Shown here: piece by piece, positions 38,095 to 50,262 of the stretch
How positions within the stretch are numbered: position 1 is the first letter of the stretch
Layout: each line of letters begins with the position of its first letter
NCBI GenBank assembly: GCA_947247005.1
Contig: OX365946.1
Coordinates: 51,114,734 to 51,178,733 of the forward strand
Direction of reading: 5' to 3'
Source of the DNA: Spisula solida
Lineage: Eukaryota > Mollusca > Bivalvia > Venerida > Mactridae
DNA length: 64,000 nucleotides
Program-made: the position numbers and the translations under genes
The notes under the pieces: model-generated
What the model saw: the letters and a program-made list of their open reading frames with translations, nothing else
Database searches by the model: none
What the model was told of the DNA's origin: nothing

Positions 38095-38225
38095 GATAAA
38101 CGGACACCGTCCGACGTCTGAGTGATTTGAGACCTAAGGGTACACAGAGAATACACGGACATCGGTGGGCATCCGGGTGGACATCGTCTGGCGTCTTGGA
38201 GGACATCGACTGGTGTCCGGGTGAT
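38095..38225. repeat. minisatellite, short allele in unit 4
   Basis: One 78-bp unit ('GTCTGAGTGATTTGAGACCT') plus about two 24-bp units, against about five and four at 23880-24395. Confidence 0.75.
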
Positions 38226-39149
38226 TTGTGAACAAGGTAATATACGAGTCATGTTAGTATTAAGAAGCTAAATACTTAAAATATATACGCTTGTATGTGA
38301 GGAGGATGCTAAGCTATGTTGTCAGTATTGGTGTTTCTCTATGATGTAACGTTAGGATCAATGTGAAGAAATGATACATCAATACATAAGTAAGTGTTTT
38401 AATGCCTACAGTTCAAATCAATTATACGGTTCACATAATAACCGATCGCAAACCAGGCGATGGAAGAATATTATATTTAGAACATATTCGCAGATACCGA
38501 TTGCGTGCTGAAAATCTGTTATATTTTCTCCCTTGGCTCTCATGCTTAAAAGTCAGACTCGTGTGTAGCAGAAACAATTTAATAGTAACCAGACAATTGC
38601 TAATATGTCATCCTAATTGTGAAAACAACAACGGAGTATTGTAATAAAATGAAATGCATTCATTCTCATTAGTTTACAAGTTAATACTAATACGATTGTT
38701 TATACTAATTTACATCTGTTGATGGTGGATCTGATATCAAATATTTTCGACAATTCATGCCAGATGGTTCCTATCGCAACGAGCGTATTCGAGGATTTTT
38801 ACAATCTTTTCAATGCTTTATCATTGCATATATCGCGGTTTATCCATTACTATTATTTTGAAATAAATAATGCGTTTTGTGAACGTGTTACTTCTAGATT
38901 GAATGTATAATAATCAATGTTAACTTAGTACGAACAGGTTAATAAACCATGACATAATCTTTTCTGTGACCTCTACACTGACATTTCTATTTACTTTTGA
39001 AAGCAATTTAGATATTTGGCAAATAGGCTGAAATCATAATGTATTACTATTGCAATGTACATCGGGTTCTCTTTTCGTCACCCTCAATCTTCTTGATACA
39101 TGTAAAATTGTCATAAACAAAAACAGAGTTTTTATTCCTTGGTCATAGT

Positions 39150-39463
39150 TGTCCTATTTGCTCCTTACGAGCTCCGTTCTAGATGACATTGGCGAACTCG
39201 TCGGGCGTCTGTACTAGGATCGAACGGATTTTCATCCCCGATTAAAAATTTTCACCTACCATCGGGATTATAAACGAGCTTAAAACGCTTGTACAGCCCC
39301 GTACTGTGAAGATCGTTCATAGTTTGATAACTACTAGGATTGTCGAAGCTCGTGCGACTATTGCAAGGTAATCTTATTGTCACCTACAAACTCCTTGGTA
39401 GCTCAACTGATCCGTGATTTCCGTTCGGATATCGTATGATTTCATCCTCTGCAGATTGTATGG
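39150..39463 (+). repeat. dispersed repeat E, truncated copy in unit 4
   Basis: Follows the unit 2 and unit 3 copies but stops at 'GCAGATTGTATGGG', missing the 'GTCCGTACGAGCTGTG' end. Confidence 0.55.
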
Positions 39464-40659
39464 GCTTTAGTGTAATGGTGTTTCGCTTCCGCTCTAGCTA
39501 AACATAATGTCAATTACGCTTAGTTGAATGTATCCGACACGATAGTTTTCGATAGCAGTTGGCAAAAATGTATAATCCATGTTAACATGAACGCACCTGT
39601 TTATTATTATGTTATACAATGACCTTTTTATATCTATAAAGATTGTGACTAAACACATGCATAGAGGCATCAGACATTTTTCTAGTTTCCCATTTCTGCC
39701 AATACATCCGTTTAAAACGGATGGTTGGATTGGAAATGAATGCTACTTGCGGCGCCACACTGGTGGCTTCCGTTTAGAATGAGAAATCATGATAAAACTT
39801 CTGTATATTTAGTGCGAGGACGACAATGTCAGTATATCATATCATCACAAATGTACCTAATATAGTTGCACAGATTGCTGTCGTAAAAACAAATGTTTGG
39901 TTTGAACTTGAGGCTGGTTGGGACAAGTCCACTATAGAAAAGAGAATTTTGTCAGAATGCCCAGCCAATTTGGGATGAGTATCAAAATGTGTCCATGTAA
40001 TGACATAATACATATGTTAGGCTATGCTTTTTTATAGCTTCGTTTCTAAACCTTATTACCCTAATTCACCTATATTTAAAAAACTGTTGCGAATACCATA
40101 AAGTTTGATAATGATGCTAAAATTTCTTCTTTCTCATAAGACCCTGTCCTGTAATTGCATATAATTTTGAGGCAGTATTTTAAGAGGAAACGATGTCACT
40201 ATTTTCTAGCGGCAAAAAAAGAAAAGATGCGTGTCACATGGGATTGTCGACGAATTCGCAGCCAGTTTAAAATCTTTCTGCCTAGAATTCGTTGCAGAAA
40301 AAAATAGGAGATAATTATTTCCGCAATTTCACTGGGATTCCAGAAAAAATTCCTATACTTCACTATCATGTGTAGATGTGCCCGGGGCAATATCAACAAT
40401 GATACGTACCTGATACCTAAATATACTGTCTCTGTCGAACTTTGATCTGCAAAATTTTTTTTGAAACGTTTGTTTACGTGTTTGTTTGGGTTTTTAAAAC
40501 GCCGTTTATCAACAATTTTATGTCGAGATATACACCGTGGCCGATTCACTAGCCCAGTTTTCCTGCACTGTTTCCTAACCAGTACTTGCCTACTATCCAC
40601 AAGGTTACAGCAAAATCTCCATATCGACAATTATGCCAATTGCTTTTTTAATAGAAGAG

Positions 40660-40775
40660 TATGAACTGCCGCAACCAGTCAGCTTTCTGCTGAAATATGG
40701 CAGACATACGAGTGCCTCCACCAATATTTGAACCCCGGTTGCCAGATCAGACGGCACTGAGCTATGGAGGCACAC
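40660..40775 (-). mobile_element. tRNA-derived SINE, truncated head
   Basis: On the minus strand, 40771 to 40713 reads GCCTCCATAGCTCAG..., an A-box-like TAGCTCAGTGC, then a B-box-like GGGGTTCAAATA and TGGTGGAGGC, which pairs with the start like an acceptor stem. At 59 bases it is shorter than a tRNA, so the anticodon arm is eroded. The body continues 'CTGCCATATTTCAGCAGAAA' and is shared with the copy at 42619-42788. Confidence 0.65.
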
Positions 40776-40798
40776 TACCCCCTCGGACTACCAATGCT

Positions 40799-41140
40799 AT
40801 TTATTTTAATGATTCATTAAGGTGGAACCAGGTAACCAAAGCATACAAAACATCCAGGCCCATATAAAAAGTTAGTACCATCGTCAACATAGTAACGTCA
40901 CATGAATACACATGGAGCTAAAATAAGCTACTATGAATTGTACTTAATTTCAAATTTACGATGATATCAAATATTTTATAAATCTAACATATTAACCAGT
41001 GTACGTCGAAGTTATTTCCTTTAATGATGCATTAAGATGGAATCATGGAACAAAAGCACACAAAAATGTCAAGGCCCATATAAAAAGTCGGTAAACCTCG
41101 TCACATGAATACACATGGCGATAAACTACGCTATGATGAA
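40799..41140. repeat. two-copy direct repeat, period about 215 bp
   Basis: 'TTTAATGAT(T/G)CATTAAG(G/A)TGGAA' at 40805 and 41020, and 'GGCCCATATAAAAAGT' and 'TCACATGAATACACATGG' recur with the same offset. Function unknown. Confidence 0.7.
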
Positions 41141-42618
41141 TGATGGTACCATTAGTATTTTGACTAGATGGGTCTTGTAGCTTTTAATAGACTTTTAGTG
41201 TGGTTTCCCCTAAAATTGACAGTTTCATTGTCTTACTCGTCAAAGCCATGCTGCATGGCCAGTCACGTAGTATAATTTTTCATTATAGGTCTAAATATAA
41301 TATAAATCAATATTGCGTCCTTAATTAAACCGACGGAGCAAACCAAAATAGCACAAGTAAAGTAATATAGTGACAAAACAATTACAAGTGTCACACAGTA
41401 AATGGTGGTTATTTCGTATGCCATTGAAGATAAGATACTACCCAATTTGTCGCAGAAATGATTGCGAATCTATTTTTATTTCGTTGAAATAGAATACTGT
41501 CATTTTGTCACAATGAGTCATTATGGTAATGTTGGCTTTCGATGTGGGAGTCATAGAGACGTAACAATAATATTATTAAACTTTCAGTTTCGTTCATGGC
41601 AAAAATCAGATAGACAAATTTCGCTTAGAATCATATGAGCGATACTCATTTTAATGAACACGTGATGTTCGGTTTTCGACTAACGATAAAGTCAACAGAA
41701 AAGAGAAGACTGCAACTTTGGTGTTAACAAGCATACTATTTAGAAGTCGGTAATGTATTCAACAATATATCAATCGATTTTATAATCCAATGACATTTGT
41801 CAGAAAATTTAATTAAATGGCAAACGGTAACAATCCAGTAAAAAAACGTACTAACAACAATACAAATCAAAACACACCCAAAAAGTGTATGCTCGAAGAT
41901 ACCTTCTAAACACGCATTTTTTAAGTAGTGTAATACTGGGGACGTATAAATAACGTGTACGACTAATAAAAATTAGGAGAGAGTGAATTTATATCGCAAG
42001 GAAATGTCGACCAATTAGCAAGCTCTCGAGTGGTTTTGTCACAATACGGGAACGTAGAGCTGAAGTCAATAGTCTGATAAAAATCACCCATGAGATTTGT
42101 ATTCTCGGCAATGTATTGTTCTAACTAAAATAGATTAATCAAATCCACGCTGTAACTCGAATGCACCTTGTATGAAAACGGCTGTTCGTGTAGCCCAACT
42201 CGGTCATTAAATGTTAAAACTTAATTGTCCGACGGCATTACACAATGCGTACGCGATCAAAATGCAAAAATATGAAACGTTTTGAATCCTAGAACAACCT
42301 GACATTGTCTCATGGTTAACTGATATATCTGATCAAAGTCAATGTCGTATAAACACAATATTGCACCCATTAGTCAGTTAGAAAACAATCATCATGGCTA
42401 TTGCTTCCACTACATTAAAGATGTACAAAGCCGTATTTCAATCAGCAACTCTATTGAATCTACTTTAATCAATCAGGTGATACTACGTTATTTTTTGTGT
42501 TTATCAAGGATTTTAAATGTCACATACCATCGTTGTTGCCATTTGTCTAAGAAAATATACCACTGGACACCGAATATCCTAACAATGTTATCGTCATTTC
42601 TTTTTTAAATGCCGAGCA
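41141..42618. other. gene-free sequence
   Basis: Unmatched elsewhere in the window. Short frames on both strands (the longest is 88 codons at 42342-42608) have no recognisable domain. I see no repeat or RNA gene. Confidence 0.45.
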
Positions 42619-42788
42619 GAGCATTTATTTGCCAGTCAACTTTCTTCCGAAATATGGCAGGCATATTTGTGCCTTCACCCGTATTTTGACCCGGGTGGCT
42701 ATATTAGGCATATTTGTGCCTTCACCCGTATTTTGACCCGGGTGGCTATATTAGATGGCAAGAGCGCTAACCACGGAGCTACGGAGGT
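42619..42788 (-). mobile_element. tRNA-derived SINE with internal 47-bp duplication
   Basis: On the minus strand, 42788 to 42719 is a full-length tRNA-like head: ACCTCCGTAGCTCCGTGGTT with an A box, then ACCCGGGTCAAAATACGGGT as B box and a closing GAAGGC. The part with the B box is duplicated in tandem (42659-42705 and 42706-42752). The body to about 42619 ('CCATATTTCGGAAGAAAGTT') matches the other SINE at 40660-40775. It is a pseudo-tRNA, not a functional tRNA gene. Confidence 0.7.
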
Positions 42789-42873
42789 ACACATCATTAA
42801 TTTTAAAAAAATCATCATTAATTGTATATAATAATGATACCGTATCGTAACTGCATTCTTTACTTGTTACTTG

Positions 42874-43805
42874 CACAGGGTATTGACGCATATTATTTTA
42901 TGCGTGTGCGACCGCCTTGTATCTGATATACGAATAATGGGAAATAACGCTTCATTGTAGTGGTCTTTGATTACAACGTAATAAACACACAAAAACAAAG
43001 ATATGGAGAAAATCCTCTTGCTATTCGATAGAAATAGGATTTATCTGCAAGCAACACCAAACAAAATGATCGTCAGGTCTAAATTAGGCGAGAAATTAAC
43101 AAAACTGTCACAGACTCGCGCCATTTTTCGCCGATGTCAATTGGGCCGGCCACCGTCATATAAAGCATGACACTCCCTCGCCGTTTTTCCTCTAATTTCA
43201 ACTTGTGTTTACTATTTCTTTTGTGAAATGTTAGTCCAATGGCATATCTATGGTTAACATAGAAAAACTTTTTTAATATTTCGCATTTTTGTCGCAGAGT
43301 TTAAGAAAGTTGTGTAAAAATTAAAACAATAGAGCTTTACCAAAAAGCTTACTTCCAATATACGACTTATTAATTTATGCAAGTTAAAGTTGTTGTCACA
43401 ATTTCAAAACACAAAATACTACAAAGATGTTGGTTTATAACACGAAATATACCATTGTACTTACGTTTCACGAAATAATTACTAGTTATTAGTGGAGAAA
43501 CGCCGAGGATGGGTCGTTCTTCATGTGGCCGGACCAACTGACATCGGCAAAAATTGACGTGATTTTGTGACATTTTTGTGGATTTCCGACTTATTTTAGA
43601 CCCGTGGAACATTTGGATTGGTGTTGCATGCAGATAAATCATATTGCTATCGAATATTAAGCAAGATGTGTCCATATCTTTGTAAATGTGTGTGTTCCAC
43701 GTTGTAATCAAAGACCACTATCAAGGTAGCGTTATTTCCCTTTATTCGTATATGTAATAAAAGGCGGTCGTACACGCATAAAATAATATGCGTCAATACC
43801 CTGTG
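42874..43805. mobile_element. 932-bp element with long inverted repeats
   Basis: The ends are CACAGGGTATTGACGCATAT and its reverse complement (right end 43805). The arms stay recognisable for about 300 bp (42874-43090 and 43590-43805, with words such as 'GGTCTTTGATTACAACGT', 'GAAATAACGCT' and 'GATTTATCTGCA(A/T)GCAACACCAA'). The middle (about 43140-43560) is less clearly paired. No transposase frame, so it is a non-autonomous DNA transposon or fold-back element. The target duplication is unresolved; 'TACTTG' occurs near both ends but not symmetrically. Confidence 0.8.
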
Positions 43806-44098
43806 GCTACTTGTTTCTGATAAATGTTATTGTGGTGCATGTATTTGTTAACAGCGTTTGTGAAGTGCGCATTTGAAAATGACAACCATGACATTATACC
43901 TTACACAGCTGTATACAAAGCCAAATATCGATTATAGTATTTATGTTATTGCAAAACATTTTGCGTGTGTGTAAATATTGTTTTTAAAACCGGATAAAGG
44001 CGCAATTTATCCTTACATTCGTCTATGAAGTCCTTTCACATATAAAGATGTTCACAATAGTATCTACGCATGTTCATATTCAACAACCACCTGTCGTT

Positions 44099-45352
44099 TT
44101 AGCTCACCTGAGCACGAAGTGCTCAATGTGAGCTATTGTGATCACTCACCGTCCGTCGTCCGTCTGTCCGTCTGTCCGTCGGTCCACACTTTCAAATGAC
44201 ATCTCCTCTGAAACCGTTTGACCAATATTGATTAAATTTTGCCTGGATGTTCCTGACATAGGGGGATTTAAAAATTGCTCAAATAAAGTTGATCCATCTG
44301 GAACTCTGGTTGCCATGGCAACCAGGTAACAAAACCTTTAAAAATCTTCTTCTAAGAAACCACAAGGCATAGAGCTAAGATATTTAGCATGAAGCATTGT
44401 CTAGTGGACCTCTACCAAGATTGCTCAAATCATGACCCCCGGGTCAATATTGGCCCCGCCCCGGGAGTCCCTTAATTTTGTATAAGAGATATATAGAAAA
44501 CACTTTAAAAATTATTCTTCTCTGGAACCACAAGGCATAGAGATTAGATATTTAGCATGTAGCATTGTCCAGTGGACCTCTACCAAGATTGCTCAAATTG
44601 TGACCCCCTGGTCAATATTGGCCCCCCCGGACATCTCATAATTTTATATAAGAAATATATAGAAAAACTTTAAAAAATCTTCTTCTCTGGAACCACAAGG
44701 CATAGAGCTTAGATATTTTGCTAGAAGCATTGTCTGATAGACCTTTACCGAGATTGCTCAAATCATGACCCCTGGGTCAATATTGGCCCCACCCTGTGCC
44801 TCCCTTAATTTTACATAAGAGATATATAGAAAATACTTTAAAAAATCTTCTCTGGAACCACAAGGCATAGAGCTTAGATATTTAGCATGTAGCATTGTCT
44901 AGTGGACCTCTACCAAGATTGCTCAAATTGTGACCCCCTGGTCAATATTGGCCCCACCCCAGACATCTCATAATTTTATATAAGAAATATATAGAAACAC
45001 TTTAAAAAATCTTCTTCTCTGGAACCACAAGGCATAGAGCTTAGATATTTTGCTAGAAGCATTGTCTGGTAGACCTTTACCGAGATTGCTCAAATCATGA
45101 CCCCTGGATCAATATTGGCCCCACCCTGTGCCTCCCTTAATTTTACATAAGAGATATATAGAATTTTTTTAAAAGACTTCTCTTGAACCGCTTGATGGAT
45201 CTTCATAAAATTTGGTCTGTAGCATCCTAATAAGGTCCTTTCTCAAATTTAGGGCACTTGTCTTCTTTAAGAGGCTACAGTTTTATATATAAAAATATCA
45301 TGAGCAAGGTGATTCAGGTGAGCGATTCAGGGCCATCATGGCCCTCTTGTTA
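44099..45352 (+). mobile_element. pearl-like/Helentron-type element with 166-bp tandem core
   Basis: Starts AGCTCACCTGAGC with a hairpin GAGCACGAAGTGCTC, then a (GTCC/GTCT)n tract (about 44151-44182). A unique segment follows, then five tandem units of about 166 bp ('AAGGCATAGAG' at 44364, 44532, 44697, 44862, 45029). It ends 'CAGGTGAGCGATTCAGGGCC...CTCTTGTT'. Read in reverse, the hairpin lies about ten bases before a CTAA-like end, as in Helitron/Helentron relatives. Bivalve pearl elements have this microsatellite plus 160-bp core layout. No coding capacity. Confidence 0.75.
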
Positions 45353-46436
45353 AAAAAACCAAGCATGAGTAAAGTCAATAACAAAAGAACGTCTACGCAT
45401 TTACGGCAACATTTAAAATCACGAAGTTTTAAGTTGTATTACCAAAATAAGCAAATTCAAAATCCTATCCTTGTAAACACGATCAAATGCGGTACGTATG
45501 TGCGTAAAAGTAAACCAGCATTCTGAAAAGTTTAATAAAAGGATAGAACACGATTACCAAGTGTATTGGGCGAATTAGTGTGCCTACACCATCTTACAAA
45601 TACGTATGAGCACATTAAGAGTATAATACCTCGCATAGCCTGTATTGAAAATCCCACACTTTTTTCTAAGGTGAGTGTGCTTGCATGATTCTCAGAAGAC
45701 AACATTTTTATATTACAAACTAATTTGAATTATATATAGGAAAGAATAATTAACACACGAGTACGATGATTTGTGCGTTTTTAAAGTCCTCGAGAGTGTA
45801 TAGTTTCTAGTAGGTCAATACATACTGCAACCTATGAGACCATAATATAAATTGTATCAAGGCTGCGGCATTTTATGTGGATGTTAACTGAAGAGATGTG
45901 GCTAAGGCAAATGACCATTTATGGTGTGTGTGTGTGTCTTAATTTTCAAAGGAATGAGTGCATTTACTACCGTGAAATGGAACTCATATACCATTGTTCA
46001 AACTTGAATCGTACTTTAGTCCCTTGTTTTGACATGTCGTTCATCTTTTAAGACACATTTGATTAGCAGTTCGATGACTTAGAAGAATAATGTCGTAAAA
46101 GTAAAAGTACTACATCTGTTTTGAGAAAGTATGACAAACTACATTACAAGCATTCGGTACTTTACAATTGCCAACAAGACTACAGATGGTTTACTACAAT
46201 TTAAAATCAAAACACTGTGTAGTTTTTTATTTGGAAATTTTAATAGGTCAGCTTTGTACATGTACGTACAATGTCAAGTCATATGCTATTTAGACACGCC
46301 TTATACAATGTGACAGCTAATGTGACTCAGGACTATATCATCCCCCTACCAGTATGAGGACAATCGAGACTAAACAGTGCAGGTGAGATAGCCGGGTCCG
46401 TAAAGTACACATATATGGTGTAGCGAAAGTGGCGAT
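45353..46436. other. gene-free sequence before unit 5
   Basis: No gene, RNA or named repeat recognised. A short (TG)n run is at about 45924-45936. Confidence 0.45.
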
Positions 46437-48555
46437 GAGGGTGGCCTGCATATATTTCTGCATGTACTCACTACATTGTAAAGCGAGGAAAGGAATAGGT
46501 TGACATCGGTGCAGAACACTAATGCTAATTACTTCCTATTTGTGTCTGGATGAAATTCGGAATTCGGTGAATTGTTTAACAGGGGCGCTGTTTGCAGACT
46601 TCATGCAACCAATTCAAGAAAGAAATTACATTCAGTTGTAGACGTAGCATTAGCTAAGACATGTTGCACATAAACCATTTCTGCGAAAGCCTCATTCTAT
46701 TTCAGATGCATCCCACCTAGTAAGGAATCATTAGCACATTTCTTAGGTTCCTTTGTCTTTATACGTGTGCATGACACGACGCCATATAATGTATTATAAA
46801 CAGATATAGCCTCTTGAGTACAAGATAAATTGTCCAATATGACAATGTACCAGGAACGTTTTCAGATTCCACATTTTTATCTGAAAGTAATAATGATGTA
46901 TTTAACGTACGCGTACGGGAGGTAATGACAAGAAGGCGTTGATTTATTTGTTTCTATACGAGTTCTCGAACTATATAAAGACGAGTCACTGGGTTCAATT
47001 AGTATTGTGTTGTGCCAGTACCGTTTCTGTTAGCGAAAGGTAAATAAAAGAAACATTTCAGTAAAAGTATACTTGTATTTTATCAGTATACCACATGAAC
47101 GAAAATTCACATCTTTAACGTTTTAATTATTGCAATAGCATTATGAAGTTTGCTTGTACACCTTTTCTATTTATATTGTATATAATCGTTAATGATGTAT
47201 TGTAGATTGTATAAAGAGTTTGAGAAAAATGAATATATTAGATGACTTTGTACATTTTCCTAATCTGGGAACCTAGGTTTTTACCCTAGATGAACCAGTT
47301 GAACTTATCCTAGATGATACAATCGTGACCAAGTGTAATTCAAACGTATGTAAAACGGTGACCTCTAGAGTAATAAACAGTCAAATTAATGACGACGGAC
47401 GCCTAATCAGTATATACTTGATAAAGTAATAGATAAAACAGCGTGCGTGATGTTCAACCAATTATAAATAAACTAAATGAACACAAACCACCTATAACTC
47501 AACCAATTATAAATATACCAAATCGACTACACCCACTTTCACCATTGGATGTACTAAAGGACATCAAATACATAATAAACGTCTATAAAAGAGAACTTTG
47601 ACTTACGAACAGTAACATAGAAATAAATTACATAATTGTATATCATATTTGAGGGGTACATATTTATAGAGGATCTATCACGGGCTATGAATTGATAAAA
47701 CACTTTTATTAAACTAGTTCTTGAATGTATATTAAGCGAAACTCTGTCATACATATAACACTAATAACATGAAATACACATACTTTTGTTGAAATACATA
47801 TTCCATTATGTAAATGACGCCAAAAAATAACCTCATTTACGGGATATAATGGCGTCAATTAGGAGATAAAGAGACGTCATTAGAACGTTGAACTAAATCT
47901 GAATGTAATCCAATGAAAATGCCGATCTGTGCAGAGCCTGGTTAAAATGCAACATTTAATCATAAAATTTTGCTCTTAAACAGGCGTTGCCATGTATTGG
48001 CGCTAAGTATATCGGCCAATCAAATGCTGGGTGTTACATGCCAATCTTACTTAGTGAGACTATGTTAAATGTTGTTTTACTTTTTTCGTTCGCTCTGCCC
48101 TTTAATTAACCTATTACCAAGTACAAAATGTATAAGAATATACTAACCCGTGTACAGGGAAACTCATTTGATAAATTGTTTTTTAGATTAAACATAGTAA
48201 TTTGTAACATAAAACTGACAAGTAATTTGTAACATAAAACTGACAAAGTACCTCCAACATTGAGCTAAAGGTTATTATAAACCTCCACATTACTTGTCAC
48301 AATAATATAATCAGGTTTCCATGGGGTTCCTCGCACTCTTGATAGTAATTTAAAAAATCGGTAAAAGTTCCGAAAACTGATTATTTATACAATAGCAATA
48401 AATTCGGATATACGAGAGGTGGCCCAGAATTAACTGCTGTGTCATTTGTCATTTTTAGATGGAACACTTTGCAGTGATGAACATTAACGTGTAACTGTAA
48501 CAGGAATGGTACTCTGGAGATACTGTAGGAAGAATGTTGCTTGGAGACCGAGGCT

Positions 48556-50255
48556 GGTATTCACAAAGCTTCTTAGATGGAAATATATCTTAAATCCGCT
48601 GTAAATATCTTTCTTTGTAGATATGATAACATTTGTCGCAAGTGTAATATATTTCGAAGTAGCTATTTACAACATATCTTAAACTTTTCTTTCTTATTAA
48701 ATAGCCGATTTTTGTCTTAAATGTCCAATTTCCACTAAGAATTATGTCGATATTTAAGCTACGTACATAGGTATCTTACTATATAAGAAATTTCTAAGAT
48801 GATAAGAGGAGCATTTTATGTGTTTAAAACCGATTATTGAGCTTGCAAATCATCAAGCAATGGGTAACAATGAGGAAAAACTTTAATATACGTATTAAAT
48901 CATTAGTTTTGAACGAAAAACTAAGCCATTTATCAAAATGTCATTCAAACGCACAGTTCAAGGGAAGTAACCCGGTGTCGCATCCGGCCTAAAGCGGAAG
49001 TAAAATGTAAGGTGGAAACTCCGGACTCGGTTTTCGGAATTCGGGATTATTGATACGCACTTGTAAAATCTCCAGTATCAATATTTTGCATTTGTAACGC
49101 ACAGTAAACCAGAAAAAAATATGTTACTAAATTCAACGTGCATTATATGTAATATAGAAAGTGTTATAAACAATCACGCTACAGTAATAACTGGCTAACA
49201 CATACTATTAGTAGTAAACCTAACACTAATATTTTATTACGCATTTGAAAACGCATTATTTTTAAATAAATTTTATTTATCAATCATGTCCATTACCTTA
49301 CACATTGATCACATAATTTACGCTACGAGACATGCACGACCTGACTTTTGAAGACTAGTACGGCGCCCATAGGCCCGTGAGGATATGGTAGACTACCTGT
49401 CATCTTACAGTTTGCATAATTCGTAACTCAGTGAAAATGTTTCACCGAACTCCCGAGTTGTATACTAGTAAGTATTCGCAGGGATTTCGAAGTCGGGAAC
49501 ATCTCGTACGGATTTCATACCAACATCAAACGAGCAATATATGATTCCGTACGGATTTTAAAACTACTAGGTGTGACGGTGCTCACTGGCCATATCCATA
49601 TCGAAGGGTACTCGCAAGGACACCGTGTGGTCACCGTAAGGACATCATATGAGTGTCCTGCGAGTGCCATACGAACCTAACAGCTCCGGTCGAGTTCAAA
49701 CAAGTCTTGCCTGCAATTTGATATCGTACTATTTCATCCTCTGAAGATCGTACGGGGCCTATATGAGCTGTTTTCCAATTTCACGTGTCTGCCGTGATAG
49801 CTATCCATGATTTGAATAGCAATACGATCAGAATATAATAATGATTGCTCATCATACTAGGATAAATCCACACCCAGTCGCCCTGCATAGAATCCGTTTC
49901 ATACTTGGGATACTGAGGGCATCTGTTTCCTGTGGGTCGACCGTGTATTAGTATGCTATATTAACAAAGTAAATAATTGTTAACTATCATTGCAAAGTAA
50001 GCAAGTGTGATGAGTGCCATGTCTCAACTATACCTTACTATTCAACTTAAATTTAAAATACTCCCAACTTTCTTCTTGCATAATACACTTCAATACTTAT
50101 CAATTGATAGTGCTAGTTAAGAAATGTTAAAAGTAGATGAAAAGTTGAATGCAGAAATGATTATTGACATGCTAAACACTGTATGGAGAGAAGAAAAAGT
50201 TCCATCAAACTGGGAAAAGGGTGTTATCATTAAACTTCCGAAGAAAGGGGTCAAT
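48556..50255. other. composite insertion in unit 5
   Basis: Unit 2 runs straight from 20535 to 20605 across the equivalent point. Here 1.7 kb intervenes, beginning 'GGCTGGTATTCACAAAGC', containing a distant copy of repeat E at 49355-49775, and ending in an RT fragment. Units resume at 'TTAGTTTACTGCGCAAGCAA'. Confidence 0.6.
49355..49775 (+). repeat. dispersed repeat E, distant copy
   Basis: Shares 'GAAGTCGGGAA', 'AAACTACTAGG', 'ATATCGTA.(T)ATTTCATCC' and 'GATCGTACGGGGCC' with 25322-25735, plus a local palindrome-rich stretch (49600-49680, 'GGACACCGTGTGGTCACCGT' and similar). It is outside the unit's homologous position. Confidence 0.5.
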
Positions 50256-50262
50256 AAATGAT
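50127..50262 (+). pseudogene. LINE reverse transcriptase fragment
   Basis: Encodes LKVDEKLNAEMIIDMLNTVW followed by REEKVPSNWEKGVIIKLPKKG and a stop. This is the pre-motif-A region of many non-LTR RTs (consensus 'W...E.IP.DW..G.IIPLPKKG'). Only about 45 codons remain. It is a different lineage or region from the RT at 9927-11201. Confidence 0.75.

Larger units (their letters stand above)
36741..39990 (+). repeat. segmental duplication unit 4 (5'-truncated)
   Basis: Starts mid-unit (compare 33744) and follows units 2 and 3 through 'GAATGCTACTTGCG' at about 39737-39750. Unlike them it continues into sequence resembling unit 1 at 9000-9260 and unit 5 at 56350-56450 ('ATGTTTGGTTTGAACTTGAG', 'GGACAAGTCCAC'). 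It thus preserves the ancestral continuation towards the receptor exons but loses homology before reaching them. Gene-free. Confidence 0.8.

Noticed and set aside
38402..38644. 80-codon frame starting MPTVQINYTVHIITDRKPG, partly shared by three units
   Set aside because: Stops differ between near-identical copies and no family is recognised; chance frame in a duplicated segment.
40199..40630. 143-codon minus-strand frame, Arg/Lys-rich
   Set aside because: No recognisable domain, no splice or polyadenylation context, and an overlapping plus-strand frame of similar quality. Insufficient to call a gene.
40713..42788. tRNA genes
   Set aside because: The heads have A and B boxes but broken stems, a missing anticodon arm or an internal duplication, and SINE-like bodies; they are SINE heads.
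44364..45190. CRISPR-like or other spaced repeat array
   Set aside because: The repeats are contiguous tandem units inside a eukaryotic mobile element, with no unique spacers.
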